Assembly (NCBI RefSeq): GCF_030378165.1
Contig: NZ_CP119766.1
Coordinates: 744,001-808,000 of the forward strand
Reading direction: 5' to 3'
DNA length: 64,000 nt
Origin: Flavobacterium panacagri
GTDB lineage: Bacteria; Bacteroidota; Bacteroidia; Flavobacteriales; Flavobacteriaceae
Each line of letters starts with the position of its first letter. Position 1 is the first letter of the stretch. Under the pieces are notes generated by a model. The model worked only from the letters and a program-made list of their open reading frames with translations, was not told the origin of the DNA and ran no database searches. Positions 35,871 through 44,302 of this stretch are shown in pieces. The translations under genes were made by a program, and so were the position numbers.

Positions 35871-38153
35871 ATGCGCCAAAATCAGCTGTCCGTTTTAAAT
35901 ATCACATCAAAAGAACTTCCTCCAAATACCATTTGGAAAGCGGTTTCTATGCTGTTTGCGTTGTTAGTACTTTTTTCACAAAACTCCTTTTCGCAGGAAG
36001 TAAAAAAAGACAGTGTAAAAAGACCTAAAATTGGATTGGTTTTAAGTGGCGGCGGCGCCAAAGGTTTTGCTCATATCGGAGTTCTTAAAGTTTTGGAAGA
36101 AGCTGGAATAAAAATCGATTACATCGGCGGAACAAGTATGGGATCTGTAATTGGCGGATTATATGCTTCTGGCTACAATGCCTCACAAATTGATTCTATT
36201 TTCAAAAAAACGAATTTCGACGAGTTGATAAACGATTATATTCCGCGTTCATCAAAAAATTTCTACGGTAAAAAGAATGACGAATTATATGCGATTGTTT
36301 TACCATTCAGCAATTTCAGGGTCGGTATTCCGGAAGCACTTTCTAAGGGAATGTACAATTACAATTTATTGAGCAGTCTAACTCGAAATGTTCGTCATGT
36401 TCGTGATTTCAATCAATTGCCAACTCCTTTTTTATGTATTGGAACAAACATCGAAACGGGCGAAGAAGTTTTATTGAATAAAGGAAATCTAGTTCAGGCT
36501 ATGATGGCGAGTGCGGCTTTTCCTTCCCTGTTTACTCCCGTAGAAATTGATGGAAATTTATTAGTCGACGGTGGTGTTGTAAACAATTATCCAATTAATG
36601 AAGTTCGCAAAATGGGTGCCGATATTATTATTGGTGTCGATGTTCAAGACGATTTAATGAAGAGGAAAAACCTAAAAAACGCCACTCGTATTTTAGTTCA
36701 GATTACCAATCTGCAGTCTATTGACAAAATGAAAAACAAAATAAAAGACACCGATGTTTACATTAAACCAGACATTCGTGATTATGGCGTAATTTCATTT
36801 GATAAAGGAGAAGAAATTATTCGAAAAGGAGAAGAAGCCGCTTTTGCAGTTTATGAAAAGATCAAATCATTGTCGAATGAAACTACTTTTTATAAAAAGC
36901 CAAAACTAAAAGTGGCGACAGATACGATTCAAATCCAAAAAATCAATACAGATCAATTAGACAATTATACTAAAGAATACATTCGCGGTAAACTTCGTTT
37001 TAAACCAGGAAGTACCATTACGTACGACAATCTTAAAACAGGAATTAACAACTTAAATGCAACGCAGAACTTTAGTACAATTTCTTATTGTCTTCAGCCA
37101 GACGGCGAAAAAGACGATTTGGATTTGGTTCTAAAAGAAAATCCAACACAGACGTATTTAAAATTGGGACTTCATTATGACGGACTTTATAAAAGCGGTA
37201 TATTGTTAAACCTTACCCATAAAAAAACATTCTTAAAAAATGATGTTACTTCGCTTGATATTATTTTAGGAGATAATTTCAGATATGATCTAAATTATTA
37301 TGTTGAAAATGGTTTTAATATTAGTTTTGGTTTCCGTTCAAAACTGAATCAATTTAATCGAAATGTAACCACTAGTTTGAGTAATCTTGTTTCTCAAAAT
37401 CCAAATGTTAATTTAATTAATGTCGATTTTATGGATTTAAGTAATCAGGCTTATTTTCAAACTATTTTTGTACAGAAGTTCTTGATGGGCGGTGGTTTAG
37501 AATATAAATACCTAAAAATAAATTCTCCAACTCTTTCCAATGTAGAAAACATAATAGATAAGAGTAGTTACTTTAGTGCCTTTGCCTATTTAAAATACGA
37601 TTCATTTGACGATAAATATTATCCAAGTTCAGGATTGTATTTTTCTACAGATTTGCAAACCTATCTGGCATCTTCAGATTATACCAATACTTTTAAGCCA
37701 TTTTCAATGGCAAAAGCGGAAATCGCTTTTGTAGACAAATTATTTAACAGAGCAACTTTTAGAATTGATGCCGATGCTGGTTTTACTTTCGGAAACACAA
37801 GCGTCCCTTTCTTTAATTATATTTTAGGAGGTTACGGCTACAGCAAAATCAACAACTTCAATTATTTTTATGGATATGATTTCCTAAGTATTGCCGGAAA
37901 CAGTTTTATCAAAACCGGGATTACGTTGGACTACGAAATCATCAGAAAAAATCACATTAACCTTTCTGCCAATTTTGCCAATTTAGGAAATGATATTTTC
38001 AGCGGTGTCGATTGGATTTCGATGCCAAAATACACCGGTTATGCTGTAGGCTACGGATTAGAAACGATTATCGGTCCAATTGAGATCAAACAATCCTGGT
38101 CTCCGGAAATGTCGAGAAGCTTTACCTGGTTCAGCATCGGATTTTTGTTTTAG
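35871..38153 (+). CDS. Patatin-like phospholipase fused to an outer-membrane barrel (PlpD/type Vd-like)
   Basis: The ATG at 35871 is preferred over an in-frame TTG 12 bp upstream, giving 760 residues. A hydrophobic segment (MLFALLVLFSQNSFSQ) near residues 27-42 fits an export signal with a long n-region. The patatin domain has the oxyanion loop SGGGAKGFAHIG (59-70), the GxSxG nucleophile GTSMG (S89) and the catalytic Asp in DGGVVNNYP (about 230). A POTRA-like segment (YIRGKLRFKPGSTITYDNLK) follows, then a 16-strand-type Omp85 barrel ending FTWFSIGFLF. This is the layout of PlpD-like type Vd autotransporters, so the lipase may be displayed at the surface. Confidence 0.88.
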   Translation: MRQNQLSVLNITSKELPPNTIWKAVSMLFALLVLFSQNSFSQEVKKDSVKRPKIGLVLSGGGAKGFAHIGVLKVLEEAGIKIDYIGGTSMGSVIGGLYASGYNASQIDSIFKKTNFDELINDYIPRSSKNFYGKKNDELYAIVLPFSNFRVGIPEALSKGMYNYNLLSSLTRNVRHVRDFNQLPTPFLCIGTNIETGEEVLLNKGNLVQAMMASAAFPSLFTPVEIDGNLLVDGGVVNNYPINEVRKMGADIIIGVDVQDDLMKRKNLKNATRILVQITNLQSIDKMKNKIKDTDVYIKPDIRDYGVISFDKGEEIIRKGEEAAFAVYEKIKSLSNETTFYKKPKLKVATDTIQIQKINTDQLDNYTKEYIRGKLRFKPGSTITYDNLKTGINNLNATQNFSTISYCLQPDGEKDDLDLVLKENPTQTYLKLGLHYDGLYKSGILLNLTHKKTFLKNDVTSLDIILGDNFRYDLNYYVENGFNISFGFRSKLNQFNRNVTTSLSNLVSQNPNVNLINVDFMDLSNQAYFQTIFVQKFLMGGGLEYKYLKINSPTLSNVENIIDKSSYFSAFAYLKYDSFDDKYYPSSGLYFSTDLQTYLASSDYTNTFKPFSMAKAEIAFVDKLFNRATFRIDADAGFTFGNTSVPFFNYILGGYGYSKINNFNYFYGYDFLSIAGNSFIKTGITLDYEIIRKNHINLSANFANLGNDIFSGVDWISMPKYTGYAVGYGLETIIGPIEIKQSWSPEMSRSFTWFSIGFLF

Positions 38154-38473
38154 GATTTTATTGAGGAATAGTTCAATAAAATCGTGCTATTTTTTTACTA
38201 TGTAAAAATTATATCAAAAAAAATTACAATATCTTATAGTTATAAATAATATAATTTCTATTTTTACTCGCGAAAATTTACGACATTTGTTATAATGAAA
38301 ACAAAATGGACAGGTTTATTAGAGTATCTTCAATTCCTCATCAAGAGAAATCCTGAATGAAGCTATCGAATTGAGATAATTAGTCAATACTAAAATTGAC
38401 TAAATTATCTGTTCACACAATTCAAATTTTTCGAATTATCTAATTAATTTAAAAATTATCTAATTGAAAAGCC
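38154..38473 (+). promoter_or_regulatory. hmgA upstream region with AATTATCT boxes
   Basis: This 320-bp gap holds an inverted repeat with arms 38374-38388 and 38395-38410 (AGATAATTAGTCAAT against ATTGACTAAATTATCT, one inserted base). The direct repeat AATTATCTAATT occurs at 38434-38445 and 38454-38465, exactly 20 bp apart. Together there are four AATTATCT boxes, one inverted. They could be binding sites for a regulator of tyrosine catabolism, or dispersed filler repeats. No gene was found in the gap. Confidence 0.45.
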
Positions 38474-39631
38474 ATGCCATTATATCATAAACTTGGAGAT
38501 TTTCCTCAAAAGAGACACACCCAATTTGAAAAACCAAACGGAGGTTTTTACTACGAACAATTGTTTGGGACCGAAGGTTTTCACGGACATTCGTCATTAT
38601 CTTATCATGTTCACAGACCTACACAGGTTAAAGAAATTTTAAACTCTTATTCGGTTGAACCAAAAATTGCAATCGGAAAAAATATAAAATCGTTACTTTT
38701 TAAAGGTTTTGAATTAAAACCAGAAAATGATTTTTTAGACAGCCGAAAAGCCATGTTAGTCAATAAAGACTGCATTATAGGTTTAGCTGCACCGAAAGAA
38801 TCGCTTCGAAATTATTTCTACAAAAATGCCGATGCCGATGAAATGCTTTTCATCCATAAAGGAAAAGGAAAATTAAGAACCATGTTAGGAAATATTCCGT
38901 TTGAATATGGTGATTATTTAATTATTCCACGCGGTATCATTTACCAAATAGATTTCGAAACAGAAGACAACCGACTATTTTATGTAGAATCGTATGCTCC
39001 ATTTTATACTCCAAAACGATACAAAAACCAATCAGGTCAGCATTTAGAACATTCTCCATTTTGCGAGCGTGATTTTATTTTACCAAGTGAATTGGAAACA
39101 CACGACGAAAAAGGCGATTTTTTAATTAAAATCAAAAAAGAAGGCATGATGCATGAAGTGGTTTATGCAACACATCCTTTTGACGTTGTGGGTTGGGATG
39201 GATACAATTTCCCATACGGATTTTCAATTCACAACTTCGAACCTATAACGGGGCGCGTACATCAACCGCCACCGGTACATCAAACTTTTGAAACGGCCAC
39301 TTTTGTCGTTTGTTCATTCTGCCCAAGACTTTACGATTATCATCCAAAAGCCATTCCGGCGCCATACAATCATAGTAATATAGATTCTGACGAAGTACTC
39401 TATTATGTAGATGGCGATTTTATGAGCCGTAATAATATTGAACAGGGTCATATCACTTTACACCCAAAAGGAATTCCGCACGGACCAGCGCCAGGCGCAA
39501 TGGAACGCAGTATTGGACACAAAGAAACTCATGAATTAGCCGTTATGGTGGATACATTCCGTCCATTAATGGTTACTGAAGAGGCTATGGGTCTCGATGA
39601 TGGTCAGTATTACAAATCTTGGACTGAATAA
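38474..39631 (+). CDS. hmgA: Homogentisate 1,2-dioxygenase
   Basis: This Fe(II) enzyme opens the homogentisate ring to maleylacetoacetate in tyrosine and phenylalanine breakdown. It has 385 residues and a bicupin fold; fungal and human enzymes are about 440, and the shorter length is usual in Bacteroidota. The iron and substrate region reads FDVVGWDGYNFPYGFSIHNF and TGRVHQPPPVHQTFE. A late HGPAPGAMERSIGHKETHE segment contains further ligands. It lies 216 bp upstream of hppD, which supplies homogentisate. The later enzymes (maleylacetoacetate isomerase, fumarylacetoacetase) are not in this window. Confidence 0.94.
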   Translation: MPLYHKLGDFPQKRHTQFEKPNGGFYYEQLFGTEGFHGHSSLSYHVHRPTQVKEILNSYSVEPKIAIGKNIKSLLFKGFELKPENDFLDSRKAMLVNKDCIIGLAAPKESLRNYFYKNADADEMLFIHKGKGKLRTMLGNIPFEYGDYLIIPRGIIYQIDFETEDNRLFYVESYAPFYTPKRYKNQSGQHLEHSPFCERDFILPSELETHDEKGDFLIKIKKEGMMHEVVYATHPFDVVGWDGYNFPYGFSIHNFEPITGRVHQPPPVHQTFETATFVVCSFCPRLYDYHPKAIPAPYNHSNIDSDEVLYYVDGDFMSRNNIEQGHITLHPKGIPHGPAPGAMERSIGHKETHELAVMVDTFRPLMVTEEAMGLDDGQYYKSWTE

Positions 39632-39644
39632 TTTCAGTTTGTAA

Positions 39645-39682
39645 CGCAAAGTTCACAAAGGATTTTCGCAAAGTTCACAAAG
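39645..39682 (+). repeat. CGCAAAGTTCACAAAG direct repeat
   Basis: Two identical 16-bp units at 39645-39660 and 39667-39682 follow the hmgA stop, with degenerate copies and inverse words (GAGTTCACAAAGC, CTTTGCGTTCTTAGCG, TTTGCGCTCTTTGCGG) up to about 39780. Related words occur at 28845-28900 and 55586-55670. They look like a dispersed intergenic repeat family. Confidence 0.6.
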
Positions 39683-39847
39683 AATGTAATGACGTTTTAC
39701 TCAAACGAGTTCACAAAGCTTTGCGTTCTTAGCGATTTTATAAAATCCAACTTAAAAAATCTTTGCGCTCTTTGCGGTAAAAAAAAACTTAAACACAACA
39801 TTTTGGAAAATCAATTAAAAGATTAACCGATTAAACAAATAAACATC

Positions 39848-41008
39848 ATGTCAAAAGAAGTAAAATCAGTAGAATACGGATTAGAGAAAATATTTGAAGG
39901 AGCACAAGATTTCCTTCCATTATTGGGAACAGATTATGTAGAGTTTTATGTAGGAAATGCAAAACAATCTGCACATTATTATAAAACAGCTTTCGGATAT
40001 CAGTCATTGGCTTATGCCGGATTGGAAACTGGAGTAAAAGACAAAGCTTCTTATGTTTTGAAGCAAGATAAAATTAGAATTGTTTTGACAACGCCATTAA
40101 CAGCTGACTCTCCAATCAATGAACATTTGAAAAAACACGGCGACGGAGTAAAAGTAGCAGCACTTTGGGTCGAAGATGCTACAAAATCTTACGAAGAAAC
40201 CATGAAACGTGGCGCACGTTCTTTCATGGAACCAACTGTTGAGGAAGATGAATTTGGTCAAGTAGTTCGTTCTGGAATTTACACTTACGGAGAAACCGTT
40301 CACATTTTCGTAGAAAGAAAAAACTATAATGGTGTTTTCTTGCCAGGTTATAAAGAATGGAGATCAGATTACAATCCGGAACCAACGGGATTAAAATACA
40401 TTGATCACATGGTTGGAAATGTGGGTTGGAATGAGATGAATACTTGGGTAAAATTCTACGAAGATGTTATGGGATTCGTGAACTTTTTATCTTTTGATGA
40501 CAAACAAATCACTACAGAATACTCTGCATTGATGAGTAAAGTAATGTCAAACGGAAACGGAAGAATCAAATTCCCAATCAACGAACCGGCAGAAGGAAAG
40601 AAAAAATCACAAATTGAAGAATATTTAGATTTTTATGGTGGCCCTGGAATTCAGCACATCGCCATTGCTACAGATGATATTATCAAAACGGTATCTCAGT
40701 TAAGAGCACGCGGCGTTGAATTTTTATCAGCTCCTCCTCATACTTATTATGAAGCAATCCCAGAAAGATTAGGTGTTCATATGGATATGATGAAAGAAGA
40801 TATTAACGAAATTGAAAAGCTTGCCATTATGGTTGATGCCGATGAAGACGGTTACCTTTTACAAATATTTACAAAACCTGTTCAGGACAGACCAACGCTT
40901 TTCTTCGAAATTATTCAAAGAATGGGTGCAAAAGGGTTTGGCGCAGGTAACTTTAAAGCGCTGTTTGAGTCAATTGAAAGAGAACAGGAATTAAGAGGAA
41001 CTTTGTAA
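39848..41008 (+). CDS. hppD: 4-hydroxyphenylpyruvate dioxygenase
   Basis: This enzyme converts 4-hydroxyphenylpyruvate to homogentisate, the step before HmgA. The 386-residue length is typical. Two VOC domains are visible: the N-terminal one (LLGTDYVEFYVGNAKQSAHY) and the catalytic C-terminal one. The latter holds the Fe(II) ligands: first His in KYIDHMVGNV, second in GIQHIAIATDDI and Glu in LFFEIIQRMGAKGFGAGNFK, the family's C-terminal signature. Co-orientation with hmgA supports a tyrosine-degradation unit. Confidence 0.97.
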   Translation: MSKEVKSVEYGLEKIFEGAQDFLPLLGTDYVEFYVGNAKQSAHYYKTAFGYQSLAYAGLETGVKDKASYVLKQDKIRIVLTTPLTADSPINEHLKKHGDGVKVAALWVEDATKSYEETMKRGARSFMEPTVEEDEFGQVVRSGIYTYGETVHIFVERKNYNGVFLPGYKEWRSDYNPEPTGLKYIDHMVGNVGWNEMNTWVKFYEDVMGFVNFLSFDDKQITTEYSALMSKVMSNGNGRIKFPINEPAEGKKKSQIEEYLDFYGGPGIQHIAIATDDIIKTVSQLRARGVEFLSAPPHTYYEAIPERLGVHMDMMKEDINEIEKLAIMVDADEDGYLLQIFTKPVQDRPTLFFEIIQRMGAKGFGAGNFKALFESIEREQELRGTL

Positions 41009-41095
41009 AAACGCATTTTTTTTGCATTTAAACGCGGATTTCTCTAAAAAACGATGCTTTTTTTGCAAATGTTATGTTAAACTTGACTTTGGCTA

Positions 41096-41125
41096 TTTGA
41101 AATCTGAACTTTCTATCTATCTTTG
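41096..41125 (+). promoter_or_regulatory. Promoter of a candidate small RNA
   Basis: TTTG at 41096-41099 and TATCTTTG at 41118-41125 are spaced 18 bp apart, a good -33/-7 match and the same spacing as the promoter at 13986. No ORF starts nearby; a terminator lies about 85 bp downstream. Confidence 0.55.
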
Positions 41126-41130
41126 CACTC

Positions 41131-41245
41131 GCAAATAAGGAAGGGGTGGTTTCCTTCCGAATTGATATAAATTTCATAATTTATAGTTTTTTGGTTAGTT
41201 AATAGCATAAAAACTCAGTCATCCTTGACTGAGTTTTTTTGTTTT
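41131..41245 (+). ncRNA. Candidate small RNA between hppD and the DUF3108 gene
   Basis: A promoter-like pair at 41096-41125 and a strong terminator hairpin (41210-41238) bound a transcript of about 110 nt with no open frame. Its 5' part can fold GGAAGG (41139-41144) with CCTTCC (41153-41158). The middle is AT-rich. The GGAAGGGGTGG stretch recalls a tRNA-Ser acceptor start, but the D, anticodon and T arms are missing. It matches no RNA family I know. Alternatively it is the leader of the DUF3108 gene with an attenuator. Confidence 0.4.
41210..41238 (+). terminator. Strong intrinsic terminator
   Basis: The stem AAAACTCAGTCA / TGACTGAGTTTT with a 5-nt loop is followed by a T run. It lies 69 bp before the DUF3108 ATG, so it ends the upstream transcript or attenuates that gene. 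Confidence 0.85.
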
Positions 41246-41306
41246 GGTACATTTGGAATAGAATTTGCATTTATTTATCTTTATAATAGAATGTAAAAAA
41301 TGTACT

Positions 41307-42080
41307 ATGAAAAAACTCATATTCACTATATTAGCCCTCACTTGTTTAGCTTTCGATTCCCAAAAAGAGGATTCATTTGACACCGGAGAATTCTTCAAAT
41401 TTCGAATTCATTACGGAATTGTAAATGCTGGATATGCAACTTTAGAATTAAAAGATGCAACCATCAGCAATAAAAAAGTATATCATGCTGTTGGCAAAGG
41501 CTTTACAACCGGAATGTCTAAATTCTTTTTTAAAGTGGAAGATTTATACGAAAGTTATTTTGACAAAGAATCTGGAAATCCCTATCGATATGTTCGTAAA
41601 ATTGATGAAGGCGGTTATACTAAAAACCAAGAAGGATTTTTCAACCAAAACGAAAATAAGGTTTTAGTAAAAGACTATAAAAGAAAATCAGAAAAAACGA
41701 TTGTAATTACTGATAATGTGCAGGATATTGTTTCTTCTTTTTATTTTTTAAGAAACCATCCAAACATTGATAAATTAAAATCAGGCGAAGCCATTACAAT
41801 AGACATGTTCTTTGATGAGGAAATCACAAAATTTAAGTTAAAATTTGTAGGCCGTCAAGATATTACGACTAAATTTGGCACTGTTTCTACGATGGTGTTT
41901 AAACCATTAGTACAGACCGGAAGAGTCTTTAAAGAAAAAGAAAGTCTAACGCTTTGGATTACAGACGATGACAATAAAATTCCAATTAGAATTAAAGCAG
42001 ATCTGGCTGTTGGTTCGCTAAAAGCAGATCTCGATGAATATAAAGGATTGAAAAGTCCGCTTAAAGTAAAAAAGAAATGA
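41307..42080 (+). CDS. DUF3108 domain exported protein
   Basis: The ATG at 41307 gives the signal-like segment MKKLIFTILALTCLAFDSQ and 257 residues; the upstream frame adds 14 residues. It matches DUF3108, a beta-rich periplasmic domain: FKFRIHYGIVNAGYATLELK at the start, LYESYFDKESGNPYRYVRKI in the middle and LTLWITDDDNKIPIRIKADL near the end. Its function is unknown. Its stop overlaps the start of the tryptophan dioxygenase gene by 4 bp (ATGA), indicating translational coupling, an odd pairing of an envelope protein with a catabolic enzyme. Confidence 0.85.
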   Translation: MKKLIFTILALTCLAFDSQKEDSFDTGEFFKFRIHYGIVNAGYATLELKDATISNKKVYHAVGKGFTTGMSKFFFKVEDLYESYFDKESGNPYRYVRKIDEGGYTKNQEGFFNQNENKVLVKDYKRKSEKTIVITDNVQDIVSSFYFLRNHPNIDKLKSGEAITIDMFFDEEITKFKLKFVGRQDITTKFGTVSTMVFKPLVQTGRVFKEKESLTLWITDDDNKIPIRIKADLAVGSLKADLDEYKGLKSPLKVKKK

Positions 42081-43018
42081 ATTTAACTGATAATTCAGAA
42101 GCAATTTTAAAAGAAATTGATCTTAAATTTCAAGCCATAAATCAAAAAACTGATGTACAATTGGAAGGATTGCTTTGGGCTAAACCAATCACGTATTGGG
42201 ATTACATTCAAACCGACGCTCTTTTAAATTTACAAATTCAACGTACCACACTTCCTGACGAAATGGTTTTTATTATGTACCATCAGGTAAACGAATTAAT
42301 CTTTAAAATGATTTTGTGGGAAATTGACCAGATCGCCGAAAAAGAAAATATTCAGGTTGATTTTTTCAGCGAAAGACTTTCAAGAATTACCCGTTATTTT
42401 GACATGCTTACCAATTCGTTCAGCATTATGGAAAACGGAATGGAAGTAGATCAATATATGAAGTTCAGAAATACGCTTACACCAGCAAGTGGTTTTCAAA
42501 GTGCACAATATAGAATGATTGAATTTGCTTCTACAGATGTGATCAATTTAACAGACCGCAGATACAAAGCTAACTTTGACGAAAATACTGATCTTGAAAC
42601 CAGTTTTGAACATTTATACTGGCAAGCCGCAGGAAAAGATTATCACTCTGGCGAGAAATCTTATTTACTTCAAGAATTCGAAAACAAATACAAAATTCAA
42701 TTCTTGAGACAAATGTCAACTTTTAAGACAAAAAATATCTGGCAAAAATTTTCTCAACTTCCAGAAACAGACCAGCAAAATCCTGAATTAATTGCGGCCA
42801 TGCGCCACTATGATAAAACCGTGAATATCACTTGGGTTATGCAGCATCTTAATACTGCAAGAAAGTATATTTTAGAAAGCGGAAAAGGGAATGGAGAAGC
42901 CACAGGAGGAAGTGACTGGCAAAAATATATGCATCCAAAATACCAAAGACGCATCTTTTTTCCTAAATTGTGGACCGAAGAAGAATTGTCCAATTGGGGA
43001 AATGAAACTGAGGTTTAA
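42077..43018 (+). CDS. kynA: Tryptophan 2,3-dioxygenase
   Basis: This haem enzyme oxidises tryptophan to N-formylkynurenine, the first step of the kynurenine route. It has 313 residues. Conserved parts are the substrate region YHQVNELIFKMILWEIDQI (including the distal His), FRNTLTPASGFQSAQYRMIE and the proximal haem His in MQHLNTARKYI near the C terminus. The start overlaps the upstream stop as ATGA. With hmgA and hppD nearby, this 4.5-kb stretch handles aromatic amino acids. The other kynurenine genes are not seen here. Confidence 0.95.
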   Translation: MNLTDNSEAILKEIDLKFQAINQKTDVQLEGLLWAKPITYWDYIQTDALLNLQIQRTTLPDEMVFIMYHQVNELIFKMILWEIDQIAEKENIQVDFFSERLSRITRYFDMLTNSFSIMENGMEVDQYMKFRNTLTPASGFQSAQYRMIEFASTDVINLTDRRYKANFDENTDLETSFEHLYWQAAGKDYHSGEKSYLLQEFENKYKIQFLRQMSTFKTKNIWQKFSQLPETDQQNPELIAAMRHYDKTVNITWVMQHLNTARKYILESGKGNGEATGGSDWQKYMHPKYQRRIFFPKLWTEEELSNWGNETEV

Positions 43019-43042
43019 TTTCGCCGCAAAAATCCCAAAAGT

Positions 43043-44263
43043 TTGAAAAAAGCAGTCGTAATTTTAATTGTCTTGTTTTCTATTTTTTCATGTAAAAAAG
43101 CTGAAGAAAAAGTAGAAATCAAAATTACTAAACCAGCAACCAAAAAAATAGAATTCGGTTTTAATTACGCAGATTTTAATGTTGTTAATGACACTATCTC
43201 AAAAGGAGATTCTTTCGGATCTATTTTGCAAAGTCAAAATATTGGAAACAAAAAAGTACATGACATTGTAGAACAAGTTAAAGATTCTTTTAATGTAAGA
43301 TCCATTCGTTACAACAAACCTTTTACCTTACTTCGTTCCAAAAACAAAACCAACAATCTTCAGGTTTTTATTTATCAGCCCGACGCTTTAAGTTATTATG
43401 TAATTGATTTGCGTGACAGCATTGCCAAAGCTTATAAAAAAATAAAACCTGTTACTTTAAAAAGAAAAATGATTGGCGGTGTTTTAAAAAGTTCTTTATC
43501 TGAAACTTTAGGAAACGAAAGTGTTGAAACCGCTTTGGCCAGCAGAATTACAAAAGTATTTTCTTGGTCCATTGACTTCTTCAAACTTAAAAAAGGAGAT
43601 CGTTATGGATTAATTTTCACAGAACGTTTTATAAACGGAAAAACGTATGACGGTGTTGAAGATCTAGAAGCCGCATTTTTTGAATATAAAGGTAAAATCG
43701 TTTATGCTTTTCCATTCGAAAAAGATACTACTTCTGGAAAAATTGAATATTATGATGATGAAGGAAAAACGCTTAAAAACTTCTTCTTAAAAACACCAAT
43801 TAAGTTCAGCCGAATCACGTCAAGATTCACGATGAATAGATTTCACCCAGTTCAACATACTTGGAAAGCCCACAAAGGAACTGATTATGCAGCTCCAACT
43901 GGAACACCAATTTCCACTACAGCATCTGGAGTTGTTGAAACTACAGGATACACAGCAGGGAATGGAAACTTTGTAAAAGTAAAACACAACGGAACCTACT
44001 CTACTCAATATTTACACATGTCTAAAATCTTGGTTCGCCGCGGACAGCGTGTAACACAAGGACAAACTATTGGTTTAGTCGGAAGTACAGGATTAGCTTC
44101 TGGCCCTCACGTTTGCTACCGATTCTGGAAAAATGGCGTTCAGGTAGATGCACTTCGTTTGAATCTTCCAACGGGAGAATCTTTAACAGGAAGTGACAGA
44201 ACTCGTTTCATGCAAAAAATTGAACCTTTGAAAAGAGAATTAGACAGCATTGGAAATTTGTAA
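43043..44263 (+). CDS. M23 (LytM-like) metallopeptidase lipoprotein with HxC variant
   Basis: This 406-residue lipoprotein starts at TTG 43043 with the signal MKKAVVILIVLFSIFSC (C17). It has an extended N-terminal domain of LysM/OapA-like character (NDTISKGDSFGSILQSQNIG) and a C-terminal M23 domain. Zinc ligands H277 and D281 are in HKGTDYAAPTG, and QYLHMS is present. The final motif, normally HxH, reads GPHVCYRFW: H356 is kept but the second His is Cys358. Cys could still bind zinc. It probably cuts peptidoglycan cross-links. It follows the tryptophan dioxygenase gene by 24 bp. Confidence 0.9.
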   Translation: MKKAVVILIVLFSIFSCKKAEEKVEIKITKPATKKIEFGFNYADFNVVNDTISKGDSFGSILQSQNIGNKKVHDIVEQVKDSFNVRSIRYNKPFTLLRSKNKTNNLQVFIYQPDALSYYVIDLRDSIAKAYKKIKPVTLKRKMIGGVLKSSLSETLGNESVETALASRITKVFSWSIDFFKLKKGDRYGLIFTERFINGKTYDGVEDLEAAFFEYKGKIVYAFPFEKDTTSGKIEYYDDEGKTLKNFFLKTPIKFSRITSRFTMNRFHPVQHTWKAHKGTDYAAPTGTPISTTASGVVETTGYTAGNGNFVKVKHNGTYSTQYLHMSKILVRRGQRVTQGQTIGLVGSTGLASGPHVCYRFWKNGVQVDALRLNLPTGESLTGSDRTRFMQKIEPLKRELDSIGNL

Positions 44264-44302
44264 GATTAAATTTCTATTTTAGCAAAAAATCCCAACATCT
44301 TT

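Noticed and set aside
41139..41158. tRNA-Ser-like start GGAAGGGGTGG with a matching CCTTCC
   Set aside because: D, anticodon and T arms are absent; only a short hairpin remains. Kept as part of a candidate small RNA.
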